Assembly: GCA_015223015.1 (NCBI GenBank)
Contig: JADFWK010000218.1
Coordinates: 1 to 16,604 of the forward strand
Reading direction: 5' to 3'
Length of the DNA stretch: 16,604 nucleotides
Origin: Pseudomonadota bacterium
GTDB lineage: Bacteria > Desulfobacterota > DSM-4660 > Desulfatiglandales > B25-G16
Positions 1 to 6,721 of the stretch are shown piece after piece (within the stretch, counting starts at the first letter, position 1; every line of letters begins with the position of its first letter). Below the pieces are notes generated by a model. The model was not told where the DNA came from. It made no database searches and saw only the letters and a list, made by a program, of their open reading frames with translations. The position numbers and the translations under genes were made by a program.

Positions 1-238
1 AAACCATTTTGAAACGCCCACTCATCTAAACTATGTGGGGCATAATCCAAAAAAAAGATACCCATACCCTGCAAGAAGCTTAGAAATCAATATCTTAGGT
101 TTGGCTATGATGTGGCCCTGGGGTTCCCGGCGAATGAATGATGGTATGATAGTTGCAGTTACTGCTTATGAATTGTTCTGTATGGATTCTTTTTAAATTA
201 GCCAAAAAGACCTTTACTGATAAGGACAGGTGATCAAC
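1..238 (+). other. Left-edge stretch with an open frame ending at 196; no recognised gene
   Basis: The frame starting at base 2 is open from the window edge to a TAA at 194-196, giving about 64 residues that could be the C-terminal end of a gene beginning outside the window. Its composition (WPWGSRR, many Met, Cys near the end) matches no family I recognise, and 64 open codons can arise by chance, so this is only a possible partial CDS. The remaining ~40 bases lead into the PilZ gene and carry its ribosome binding site. A loose -24/-12-like string lies at 101-117 but its -12 half is poor. Confidence 0.25.
221..235 (+). promoter_or_regulatory. Extended Shine-Dalgarno of the PilZ gene
   Basis: TAAGGACAGGTGATC reads like the complement of the 16S rRNA 3' tail (TAAGGAGGTGATC) with two extra bases in the middle. 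AGGTGATC ends three bases before the ATG at 239. This decides the start at 239 rather than the in-frame GTG at 230, which lies inside the binding site. Confidence 0.6.
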
Positions 239-814
239 ATGATCTTACAGGAGAGACGATCTTATGTGAGAGGAGACTTTTCCTTCAAGGTAAAATTTAG
301 GCTTCTGACCCGAGAGGAATACCAAGATATAAAGGAAACAAGCAACCAGTTTGGGTACCCAGACGAAGAAATAATAACTGATCTTACTGATCCTGACAAG
401 GCAACTGCGGAAATCAGTCTGAATGCCTGTTTGATAGATTTTCTTCTTCAGATGGATGAGAAATTGGATCAGATATTGACCAAGTTATCAAAAGAAGAGG
501 TGGACAGAGGATTCCTCGCAAAGCAGGGGATCGGAATAAATATTAGCGGCTCAGGGATGAATGTGGTGGTAGAAGAACCCGTTGAACTAGGGCAGATCAT
601 TCAAGCACATTTTGTTCTCTCAAGGATTCCCCTCGTTTTTATTGATGCATTTGGTGAAGTCCTCCGGGTTAAATCACTGGATGAGAACGGTATAGTTATT
701 TACAACCTTGGTATAGAGTTCCTTGATCTCAAACCCAATGATTGCGAACGTATTATCGCCTGTGTATTTCAAAGGGAGAGGAAGAGTATCAGAGAACGGA
801 AGAGTGAAGAGTGA
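239..814 (+). CDS. PilZ domain protein, putative c-di-GMP receptor
   Basis: This is a 191-residue cytoplasmic protein. Both signature c-di-GMP-binding motifs of PilZ are visible: RxxxR as RSYVR at residues 7-11, and [D/N]xSxxG as NISGSG at 101-106. The PilZ beta-barrel continues to a typical 'NLGIEFLDL' strand near residues 159-167 and a basic tail (RERKSIRERK). The two motifs are about 90 residues apart, far more than in a minimal PilZ domain. The insert (roughly 20-95) is acidic and contains a helical, coiled-coil-like stretch around LQMDEKLDQILTKLSKEEV, which suggests oligomerisation. The start at 239 was chosen from the ribosome binding site. Near a flagellar locus, such proteins often couple c-di-GMP to motility (YcgR-like behaviour), but that role is inferred here and no YcgR-N domain is visible. 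Confidence 0.88.
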   Translation: MILQERRSYVRGDFSFKVKFRLLTREEYQDIKETSNQFGYPDEEIITDLTDPDKATAEISLNACLIDFLLQMDEKLDQILTKLSKEEVDRGFLAKQGIGINISGSGMNVVVEEPVELGQIIQAHFVLSRIPLVFIDAFGEVLRVKSLDENGIVIYNLGIEFLDLKPNDCERIIACVFQRERKSIRERKSEE

Positions 815-1230
815 CCACCGTGGCATCCAGGCTTGAACGGGCATTGGTGTCCATATCCGCCAAAGGTGTCATTATGTACAGTCCATGATCCAGGCACCGG
901 GAATGGGCGAGCGGATGTTGAGTGGGGATGGAGAGAGGATGAAAAGGGAAAATTAATAGAGGAAAACCCTTTTCTCTCTTGCCAAGTGGTATCTTTTTTA
1001 ATATGCTTAATTTTTGCTAAAGAAAGTGTTGAGCTGTACCGAATATGTATAAAAGAGATAAATGCGTTATGTAGCTTGTTGGCCTTATTGAGTTCATAGG
1101 GGCTTAGCAAAAAAACACTGACAACACAATGGAAGGTTTATCAATTGTAGATTTAGGAATTCAGGGATTTATCACGGACAACGGACAACGGATAGCAGAG
1201 GGCAAGTTTTCTAGACGAGGAGGTTGAAAA
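815..1230. other. 416-bp intergenic region, no supported gene
   Basis: Open frames on both strands here (for example 833-1099) have no recognisable domain, no good ribosome binding site, and a composition typical of non-coding sequence. An imperfect hairpin lies at 941-974 (GAAAAGGG pairing with CCCTTTTC) with weak extensions and no immediate T-run; it could act as an RNA 3' end for the PilZ transcript, but this is weak. Heptamer repeats at 1173-1193 and a strong AGGAGG at 1218-1223 precede the next gene. Confidence 0.6.
1173..1193 (+). repeat. Tandem heptamers, AACGGAC type (3 units)
   Basis: Three consecutive 7-bp units are visible: CACGGAC, AACGGAC, AACGGAT. They lie 37 bp upstream of the GTG at 1231. 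This is the first of five intergenic heptamer tracts in the window, and it shares its unit with the tract upstream of fliF. Confidence 0.85.
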
Positions 1231-1629
1231 GTGGACATAAATGAAATAAGTAATGTATACCGTGGGAAATTGGAATCGTCCAAAAAGGTGGAAAAGGGTA
1301 ATGGGTTCACGCAAATCCTTGAGCAGAGGCTGGCTGAGATAAACCCAACAAACCCCCAGACCCCCCGTGGTATTAAGGCAGATATCTTGAAACAGAGTGA
1401 TAGGGTTCTTAATCTCTTAGATGATTATGCAAGACAATTGGCTGATCCTGCAAAGACACTGAAAGACATTGAGCCCTTAGCAATAAGTATAAAAGAAGAG
1501 GTGGGAATTATTGAAAGCGAGGTCTCTGATAAACTCCACAACGATAAGGATCTTGAGAGGCTTGTCAAAGATCTAACGGTGACCGCAAATGTGGCTATGT
1601 TTAAGTTCCATCGCGGGGATTATATTTAA
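1231..1629 (+). CDS. Uncharacterised small helical protein of the flagellar locus
   Basis: This 132-residue protein starts with GTG behind a perfect AGGAGG (1218-1223) at 7-nt spacing. It has no signal peptide or membrane segment. The N-terminal ~45 residues are polar and probably flexible. Residues ~48-125 look like an all-helical domain (ILKQSDRVLNLLDDYARQL and following). The C-terminus ends in KFHRGDYI. From memory, small proteins with a similar helical region and a final RGDY(I/L) accompany flagellar genes in deltaproteobacteria, but I cannot name a characterised member. The opening MDINEISNVYRGKLE resembles the N-termini of FlgM anti-sigma factors, while the C-terminal half lacks the FlgM core, so a FlgM or FlgN assignment is not supported. 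It is separated from the next gene by a 141-bp gap containing a hairpin. Confidence 0.75.
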   Translation: MDINEISNVYRGKLESSKKVEKGNGFTQILEQRLAEINPTNPQTPRGIKADILKQSDRVLNLLDDYARQLADPAKTLKDIEPLAISIKEEVGIIESEVSDKLHNDKDLERLVKDLTVTANVAMFKFHRGDYI

Positions 1630-1664
1630 GCTTCCATTTTTTCCATCAAAAGCTTGATGCATTA

Positions 1665-1710
1665 GTAAAAAGTTGATTTTGCTTAATCTCGTTCACAAAA
1701 CACTTTTTAC
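1665..1710. repeat. Long imperfect hairpin between 1231-1629 gene and first activator
   Basis: GTAAAAAGT (1665-1673) is perfectly complementary to ACTTTTTAC (1702-1710). The stem continues inward as TTTTG / CAAAA with a 2-base bulge, leaving a ~12-nt loop. It lies 35 bp after the stop codon and 60 bp before the next ATG. It could be a weak terminator, or the remains of a dispersed palindromic repeat. Its right arm overlaps a 20-bp motif repeated at 6642-6661. Confidence 0.55.
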
Positions 1711-1721
1711 GAGTTTGTCAA
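1702..1721 (+). repeat. Dispersed 20-bp motif, copy 1
   Basis: ACTTTTTACGAGTTTGTCAA matches the stretch at 6642-6661 at 18 of 20 positions. It ends 49 bp before the ATG of the first sigma-54 activator. The second copy ends 60 bp before the ATG of the second activator. Confidence 0.7.
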
Positions 1722-1770
1722 AGCTTCAACCATTTCTTAGTCACTTTTCAATTACAGAGATACGCACCAT

Positions 1771-3165
1771 ATGGCACGAGTATTGATTATCGATGATGAT
1801 CCAGTCATACTAGAGGTCATCGGTGAGATATTGAAGACTCATGGTTATCACGTTGTGGCTGCTCCTGACGGGGGAGCAGGAATCCGGGAGTTAGAGAAAA
1901 ATTACTACGATCTTATCCTGACCGATCTGGTAATGCCAGATGTTGACGGTATGCAGGTTCTTGAGCATGTAGTAACCAGAACGCCCAAAACCACGTGTAT
2001 TGTTCTTACCGGTCACGGAACAATCAAGAGTTCGGTTGAAGCAATAAAGAAGGGGGCCTTTGACTATATCACTAAGCCCATAACAGCTGACGAGCTTTTG
2101 GTCGTTATTGAAAAGGCCCTCAAGTTCAGGAATCTTGAGGAAGAGAACTTCCGACTCAAGAAGGAGCTGCAACAGACATACGGGTATGATAACCTTATCG
2201 GTACAAGCAATGCTATCAAGAAGATATATGACCTCATTGAAAAGGTAGCTGATACTGATGGCACGGTGCTTATTAGTGGAGCCAGCGGTACGGGCAAGGA
2301 GTTGATAGCCAGGGCAATTCATTATAATAGCAGTCGCAGTGACAGGCCGTTGGTTGTTATTAATTGTGGAGCTATTCCAGAGGAATTGCTTGAAAGCGAG
2401 CTCTTTGGCCACGAAAAAGGGGCTTTCACCGGCGCTTATAAGAACAGGATCGGTCGGTTTGAGATGGCGAACGGTGGAAGCATTTTTTTAGATGAAATAG
2501 GGGAGATGAGTCCGGCACTGCAGGTAAAGTTGCTGCGGGTGCTTCAGGAAAGGAAGTTTGAAAGGGTTGGCGGGACCAAAACGATCCATGTTGATATTAG
2601 GATTATCGCAGCTACAAACAAGAATTTAACTACGGCCTTAAACAAGGGGAAGTTTCGAGAGGATTTATATTATAGGCTAAATGTTATCCCAATCAAGGTG
2701 CCTCCCCTAAAACAGAGAAGATCAGATATTCCTTTGCTCATTGATTTCTTTATGAAAAAATTTCAGAAAGGAAGGGAGATGAAGATAACAGGGTTTTCCC
2801 CTGAGGCAATGGATGCCATGCTCAAGTATGACTGGCCTGGAAATGTCAGAGAACTCGAAAATGTGATAAAGAGACTCACAATCCTTTGCGATGATCAGGT
2901 GGTAACGGGTGAAGACCTCCCAGAACACCTCCCGCAGAAAGGGAGATCCATTCAACCGGTAGACGAGGATTTTCTCGAGGATGGGGTAACCCTTCACAAG
3001 GCAGTTGAGGATTATGAAAAAAGCCTGATCCTTGGTGCCTTGGAGAGGAGCGATTGGGTAAAAACAAGGGCAGCAAAACTTCTGAATATCAACAGGACAA
3101 CCTTGGTGGAGAAGATCAAAAAACAGAACCTTGCGGAGACAGGTTCTACCAGTGCCATCAGATAA
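1771..3165 (+). CDS. Sigma-54-dependent response regulator (NtrC/FleR/FlrC type), intact receiver
   Basis: This 464-residue cytoplasmic activator has the full NtrC architecture. The receiver domain (about 1-120) has acidic residues D8-D10, phosphoacceptor D52 in 'LTDLVMP', switch T80 and K102. The AAA+ sigma-54 interaction domain (about 140-375) has a Walker A GASGTGKE near 170-177, an intact GAFTGA loop at 217-222, and an 'IFLDEIGEM' Walker B. A Fis-type helix-turn-helix occupies about 415-456 ('KTRAAKLLNINRTTL'). It should be phosphorylated by a histidine kinase, bind upstream sites and remodel closed sigma-54 RNA polymerase. Context next to flagellar genes suggests the FleR/FlrC role, but the symbol is not certain and no cognate kinase is in the window. 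The Shine-Dalgarno is weak; the start was chosen because MARVLIIDDDP is the natural beginning of a receiver. Confidence 0.93.
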   Translation: MARVLIIDDDPVILEVIGEILKTHGYHVVAAPDGGAGIRELEKNYYDLILTDLVMPDVDGMQVLEHVVTRTPKTTCIVLTGHGTIKSSVEAIKKGAFDYITKPITADELLVVIEKALKFRNLEEENFRLKKELQQTYGYDNLIGTSNAIKKIYDLIEKVADTDGTVLISGASGTGKELIARAIHYNSSRSDRPLVVINCGAIPEELLESELFGHEKGAFTGAYKNRIGRFEMANGGSIFLDEIGEMSPALQVKLLRVLQERKFERVGGTKTIHVDIRIIAATNKNLTTALNKGKFREDLYYRLNVIPIKVPPLKQRRSDIPLLIDFFMKKFQKGREMKITGFSPEAMDAMLKYDWPGNVRELENVIKRLTILCDDQVVTGEDLPEHLPQKGRSIQPVDEDFLEDGVTLHKAVEDYEKSLILGALERSDWVKTRAAKLLNINRTTLVEKIKKQNLAETGSTSAIR

Positions 3166-3213
3166 CCATCGTCAAAATAATGACAGCTTGTTAAACATGA
3201 TTTGAGCGTCTAC

Positions 3214-3227
3214 AAGGATCAAGGATC
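3214..3227 (+). repeat. Tandem heptamers, AAGGATC x2
   Basis: AAGGATC is repeated exactly twice in tandem in the gap between the first activator and the AMIN-TPR gene. Two units alone could be chance; it is listed because four other gaps in the window also show 7-bp periodicity. Confidence 0.6.
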
Positions 3228-3364
3228 AGCATACAAGCATTTCGTTAGCACCTTCCTTACTTCATTAGTTTTTTCTAATACTTACCTCGAAAGATTCCCA
3301 TCTGACCAAGCCATACCCTAACCAAAAGAAGGGATGCTGACTCCGCCGGGGAGACACATCTCCT

Positions 3365-3380
3365 TGGCATAGTAATTGCT
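3365..3380 (+). promoter_or_regulatory. Sigma-54 (-24/-12) promoter of the AMIN-TPR gene
   Basis: TGGCAT-AGTAA-TTGCT fits the TGGCAC-N5-TTGCW consensus with one mismatch. The invariant GG (3366-3367) and GC (3378-3379) have the required 12-bp separation. With GC at -13/-12, transcription would start near 3391, about two bases before the ATG at 3393. An NtrC-family activator is encoded immediately upstream. Confidence 0.8.
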
Positions 3381-3392
3381 CTCAAGCTCTAT

Positions 3393-6329
3393 ATGGAAGT
3401 GTATGTTAAGGGCAGATTAACCCCTATCTTGTTTTTTTTGTTACTCTTTTTGGTGCTACCATATCATCTGAATGCCACCACCAGTCCTAGTGATTCAGAT
3501 TCTAGCCCGGGGCTGATGACCAGGGTAGTTTCAGTCGCTACTGAAGAATCCAAATCCGGCACAACAGTAAATGTGCTGGGTAATGGCAAGATCCCAGACT
3601 ACATCAATCATACCCTCGATTTTCCCCTACGGATTGTGTTTGATTTCTGTAATGCTGCTGATTGGTTTAAACCAAAGATCATCTTCGTTGAAAGCCCAAA
3701 TCTAAAGAGGATAAGACTCGGGTATCATAAAGAAAAGATCAGACTGGTATTAGACGTCAAGGGAACTGACATACCCGTGTATACGGCTATGTCTGCGAAT
3801 AATAGGTTAACCATATTTGTTGAATCGGCAGAAATTGTTGATACACCAGAGATCCAAAAGAAAGAAGATACAGTAAGAAAACAGGAGCCGGAGCACAAGG
3901 GCAAATCTAATGAGATCAGTGGGAGCCAACCCGATAGCGGGATTGGGACGTTAGAAGAACTGTTGAGGATAGAACCAGATGATGGCCAGGATGATACCGC
4001 ACTTTTTTTTAAAAACGTTGATGCATATAAGGCTCAGAACTGGTCGGGAGCAGTCGAGGGCCTTACCCATCTTATCAAAACCTACCCAAACGGGCGATAT
4101 GCAGAAAGGGCCTCTTTTCTCTTGGCGAAGTCTTATGAGCACTTATATTCTGGTTCTCTCTCAGCTCATTTTAGAGAACTGAAGAGACAGTATCAGGATG
4201 CTATTGGCAGATTTCCTGATTCTGTTTATGTGCCAGAGGCTCTCTTAGCCATGGGGGACTTATGTTATAAGGCCGGGAACTATTATGAGGCAGTGGCTTA
4301 TTACAACCTCATTGGTAAGAACTATAAGGATTCTGCAGCGGCGCTTCCAGCTCTCATGCACAAGGCGAGGGTATTGGGTTTGAAAAAAAAGAGTGGGGAG
4401 GCACTGTCCATCCTTCGGTTCGTAGTGGCTCATTATCCCGGTACCCCTGAGGAAACAGAGGCAAAAATAAAAATCTCTAAGACCCTCTATGAAATAAATG
4501 ACTTTCGTAAATCTCTCAGTATTCTTTCTGAACTCAGAGCGGCAAATAGTGAGAATATTTATCGGTATCCGCAGATTTCTTTGTATCTCGGCAATAACTA
4601 TTACCAGTTGGGAGACAGTGTCAAGGCCAGGGAAAATCTCTATAGATTCTACAACAGTTGCCCTGACGAAGAAATGAACCATTTGGTATTAACCAAGATC
4701 GCGGATACCTATCGAGATGAAGGACTGCTGGGGAATGCCACAAAGATCTATCAGCTGGTTCTCACCCGGTACCCTGAAAAGGAGGGAGCTCTCATCAGTC
4801 TCATCAGGCTTGCAGAGGAACAAGAAGAAGGGCAACTAAAGATTGAAAGGGGCATTGCATCGCTTACAGTACCAATAGGCAGAGAGATAGAGGCTCCTGC
4901 AGAGATCTATGAAGATGTTTTGAACACTATTCTCAACAAAGATGAGAAAAACCCTCTGGCACAGCTTGCCCTGCTTAGGATCGCTATCCTTTATCACAGA
5001 AACAAGGATTACGAGAAGAGCCTTGAGACCTTCAAGAGGTTGCTGAAGAATTATCCGCTCACCAAATTACGAGAAGAGACCAAGGATGCCTTAAGCAAAA
5101 CCCTCGAAGATATGCTCAACAAAGAGATGAAAGGGGCGAGATACACAAATATAATCAATATCTACTACAGAGAAAGAGAGCTATTTTTGCTGGTCGACTC
5201 CCCCGATCCTTTTTTGACTATTGCAAGAGCCTGTGCAAAGCTGAATCTTGCAAGTTTTGCTACAGAGATGTTCGCCAGAGCAGATTCCCTTTTATCGGAT
5301 GAGGAAAAACCAGCGGATCTGCTTTTCTGTATGGGCAGAGATGAATTCAGAAAGGAAAAACTCAATAGGGCCCTCTCAAGGTTGAATCTGCTCACGGAGC
5401 ATTTTCCACATGATAAAAATGCCCCCCATGCATATCAGTTAAAGGGGAGAATTTTTGTCAAACAAAAAAAATACGTACCTGCGGTTCAGATGTTTTCCAC
5501 TGCCTTAGGATATGATCTAAAGGCCTGTGACAGGGCAAAAATTCTTGCTGACAAGGCAAGTGCATTGGCTGCATCCAAAAGAAAGGAAGAGGCCCTCAAT
5601 GCAACAAAGGAGGCAGATCGGTTAAAAGACAACTGTTATATAGCGTACTGCTATATCTACAAAGAGATAGGAGATCTGTATCTTGATCTGGGTTCTGCCA
5701 AAGAGGCCCTTGCAGCCTTCAATGGTGCCCTCGATGTAGAAAAAAAGGAGGAGAACAAAATCCTGCTCAACCTGAAAATTGCTCAATGCTACAGACTGCT
5801 CAATCAAAAGAAAAATTGCCTTTCTGTCTATAATCAGATTGCAAGCCTCAATGAACCTTTCTGGAGCAATCTTGCACGAGAGAATATAGAAGAGATCAAT
5901 TTTGAGAGCGAATTCAAAAAAATCACACGCAATCCGCCCCCACCCCCTGCACTACCTATAACAGAGCCCGACAGTGCAGCAATCAAGCAGTTAATTACCA
6001 CCTGGCAGCAGGCCTGGCAGCAGAAAGATCTCCCCAGGTATATGGCCTGCTACAGCGATGATTTTTACTCCCGCGGTCTCACCCGCACGAGATGGGAAAG
6101 ATATAGAGCGAAAATCAATGGGCGCTATAAGAACATACAGGTCAGCCTCAGTAACCTTACGGTAGAGCTCCTTTCATCCACCAAGGCACTGACATCCTTT
6201 GATCAGGACTACCGTGCCGATCAGTACCATGACTGGGGCAAGAAGACGATGAGACTCATCAAGAAAGACGGAACATGGAAGATTCAGAGAGAAACATGGC
6301 TCCGGGCAGCAGAGGAAAAAAAGGGCTAA
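3393..6329 (+). CDS. Exported AMIN-TPR repeat protein with C-terminal NTF2-like domain
   Basis: This is a 978-residue protein. Residues 1-28 form a signal peptide (basic MEVYVKGR, hydrophobic PILFFLLLFLVLPY), so it acts in the envelope. Residues ~45-147 resemble an AMIN domain, with beta strands such as 'LRIVFDFCNA' and 'KIRLVLDVKG' and the closing 'LTIFVESAE'; AMIN domains in AmiC and PilQ bind peptidoglycan or target septum and poles. Residues ~200-840 are many TPR-like helical pairs (YPNGRYAERASFLLAKSYEHL; YKAGNYYEAVAYYNLI). A proline-rich linker (PPPPPALP, ~847-856) leads to an NTF2/SnoaL-like domain at ~862-978 ('QQAWQQKDLPRYMACYSDDF' to 'DGTWKIQRETWL'), similar to the C-terminal region of Cds6-type L,D-transpeptidases, with no catalytic domain attached. 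There is no Shine-Dalgarno, and the start lies at the predicted transcript 5' end. Its role is unknown; a flagellar or polar scaffold is inferred from location and the sigma-54 promoter. Confidence 0.85.
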   Translation: MEVYVKGRLTPILFFLLLFLVLPYHLNATTSPSDSDSSPGLMTRVVSVATEESKSGTTVNVLGNGKIPDYINHTLDFPLRIVFDFCNAADWFKPKIIFVESPNLKRIRLGYHKEKIRLVLDVKGTDIPVYTAMSANNRLTIFVESAEIVDTPEIQKKEDTVRKQEPEHKGKSNEISGSQPDSGIGTLEELLRIEPDDGQDDTALFFKNVDAYKAQNWSGAVEGLTHLIKTYPNGRYAERASFLLAKSYEHLYSGSLSAHFRELKRQYQDAIGRFPDSVYVPEALLAMGDLCYKAGNYYEAVAYYNLIGKNYKDSAAALPALMHKARVLGLKKKSGEALSILRFVVAHYPGTPEETEAKIKISKTLYEINDFRKSLSILSELRAANSENIYRYPQISLYLGNNYYQLGDSVKARENLYRFYNSCPDEEMNHLVLTKIADTYRDEGLLGNATKIYQLVLTRYPEKEGALISLIRLAEEQEEGQLKIERGIASLTVPIGREIEAPAEIYEDVLNTILNKDEKNPLAQLALLRIAILYHRNKDYEKSLETFKRLLKNYPLTKLREETKDALSKTLEDMLNKEMKGARYTNIINIYYRERELFLLVDSPDPFLTIARACAKLNLASFATEMFARADSLLSDEEKPADLLFCMGRDEFRKEKLNRALSRLNLLTEHFPHDKNAPHAYQLKGRIFVKQKKYVPAVQMFSTALGYDLKACDRAKILADKASALAASKRKEEALNATKEADRLKDNCYIAYCYIYKEIGDLYLDLGSAKEALAAFNGALDVEKKEENKILLNLKIAQCYRLLNQKKNCLSVYNQIASLNEPFWSNLARENIEEINFESEFKKITRNPPPPPALPITEPDSAAIKQLITTWQQAWQQKDLPRYMACYSDDFYSRGLTRTRWERYRAKINGRYKNIQVSLSNLTVELLSSTKALTSFDQDYRADQYHDWGKKTMRLIKKDGTWKIQRETWLRAAEEKKG

Positions 6330-6410
6330 GAGGTCCCTGTGTGCACTCAATGACGGAGTTCTGGTTAATTGCGAGCAGGACAGGAGGATACAAAAATTCA
6401 GGCACTTAAT

Positions 6411-6438
6411 CTCAAATCTTAAAACTCAAATGTCAAAT
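6411..6438 (+). repeat. Tandem heptamers, CTCAAAT type (4 units)
   Basis: Four consecutive 7-bp units are CTCAAAT, CTTAAAA, CTCAAAT and GTCAAAT. Units 1 and 3 are identical and unit 4 differs by one base. A degenerate fifth unit (ACTTAAT, 6404-6410) may precede them. Confidence 0.8.
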
Positions 6439-6554
6439 TCATCCTGTGGAATAGGCCTGTTGGCGTCCCGCACATCGCTGCCCTCACCTATCCTGAATAG
6501 GCTAACAAGAGCAATGTCTAATAGTGACGCACTCGCAAAAAAATTAAAATTCGA

Positions 6555-6624
6555 GTCACTCCCGCGAAGGCGGGAGTCCATAAGTGCTTGAAAAGAGATA
6601 GATTCCCGCTTCCGCGGGAATGAC
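6555..6624. repeat. dRS3-like nested palindromic element (MITE/REP-like)
   Basis: Two short hairpins are nested inside a larger inverted repeat. The first (6558-6577) pairs ACTCCCGC with GCGGGAGT around GAAG. The second (6602-6621) pairs ATTCCCGC with GCGGGAAT around TTCC and exactly fits the ATTCCC-N8-GGGAAT form described for Neisseria dRS3. The outer arms 6555-6578 and 6601-6624 are inverted copies of each other at 20 of 24 positions, with a 22-bp spacer. Similar GTCATTCCCGC elements are common between genes in many proteobacterial genomes. It lies ~98 bp upstream of the second activator. Confidence 0.85.
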
Positions 6625-6641
6625 AAAAGGGTAGAAATACG

Positions 6642-6661
6642 ACTTTTTACGAGACTGTCAA
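6642..6661 (+). repeat. Dispersed 20-bp motif, copy 2
   Basis: ACTTTTTACGAGACTGTCAA is 18/20 identical to 1702-1721. It begins 18 bp after the nested palindrome and ends 60 bp before the second activator's ATG. It may be the tail of the palindromic element rather than a separate regulatory site. Confidence 0.7.
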
Positions 6662-6721
6662 TAGTAATCAAACAAGCTTGGGAAAAGGAACAGTGAAGTC
6701 ACTGAGGACGGTGCAAGAGAC

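Larger units (their letters stand above)
3166..3392. other. Intergenic region carrying heptamers and a sigma-54 promoter
   Basis: These 227 bp hold no gene. Two AAGGATC heptamers are at 3214-3227 and a -24/-12 promoter at 3365-3380. No clear terminator follows the activator stop codon. Confidence 0.7.
6330..6721. other. 392-bp repeat-rich intergenic region
   Basis: No gene is supported here. In order it contains four tandem heptamers (6411-6438), a 70-bp nested palindromic element (6555-6624), and copy 2 of the 20-bp motif (6642-6661). Open frames across the repeats on the minus strand are translations of repeat DNA. Confidence 0.7.

Noticed and set aside
101..117. Sigma-54-like sequence TTGGCTATGATGTGGCC upstream of the PilZ gene
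   Set aside because: GG and GC have the right spacing, but the -12 box is TGTGGC instead of TTGC and the string lies within an open frame from the left edge.
941..996. Rho-independent terminator after the PilZ gene
   Set aside because: The GAAAAGGG/CCCTTTTC hairpin has a long loop and the T-run at about 989-996 is too far from the stem; kept only as a possible RNA structure.
833..1110. Overlapping open frames on both strands in the gap after the PilZ gene
   Set aside because: No domain, no ribosome binding site, low-complexity composition and overlap with a hairpin; neither strand gives a plausible protein.
1891..2412. A 173-codon open frame on the minus strand inside the first activator
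   Set aside because: It lies antisense to conserved receiver and AAA+ sequence and has no recognisable features; it is a shadow of the real gene.
6426..6671. An 81-codon minus-strand frame containing 'SFPRKRES'
   Set aside because: This peptide is the translation of the GTCATTCCCGC-type palindromic repeat, a common source of false ORFs.
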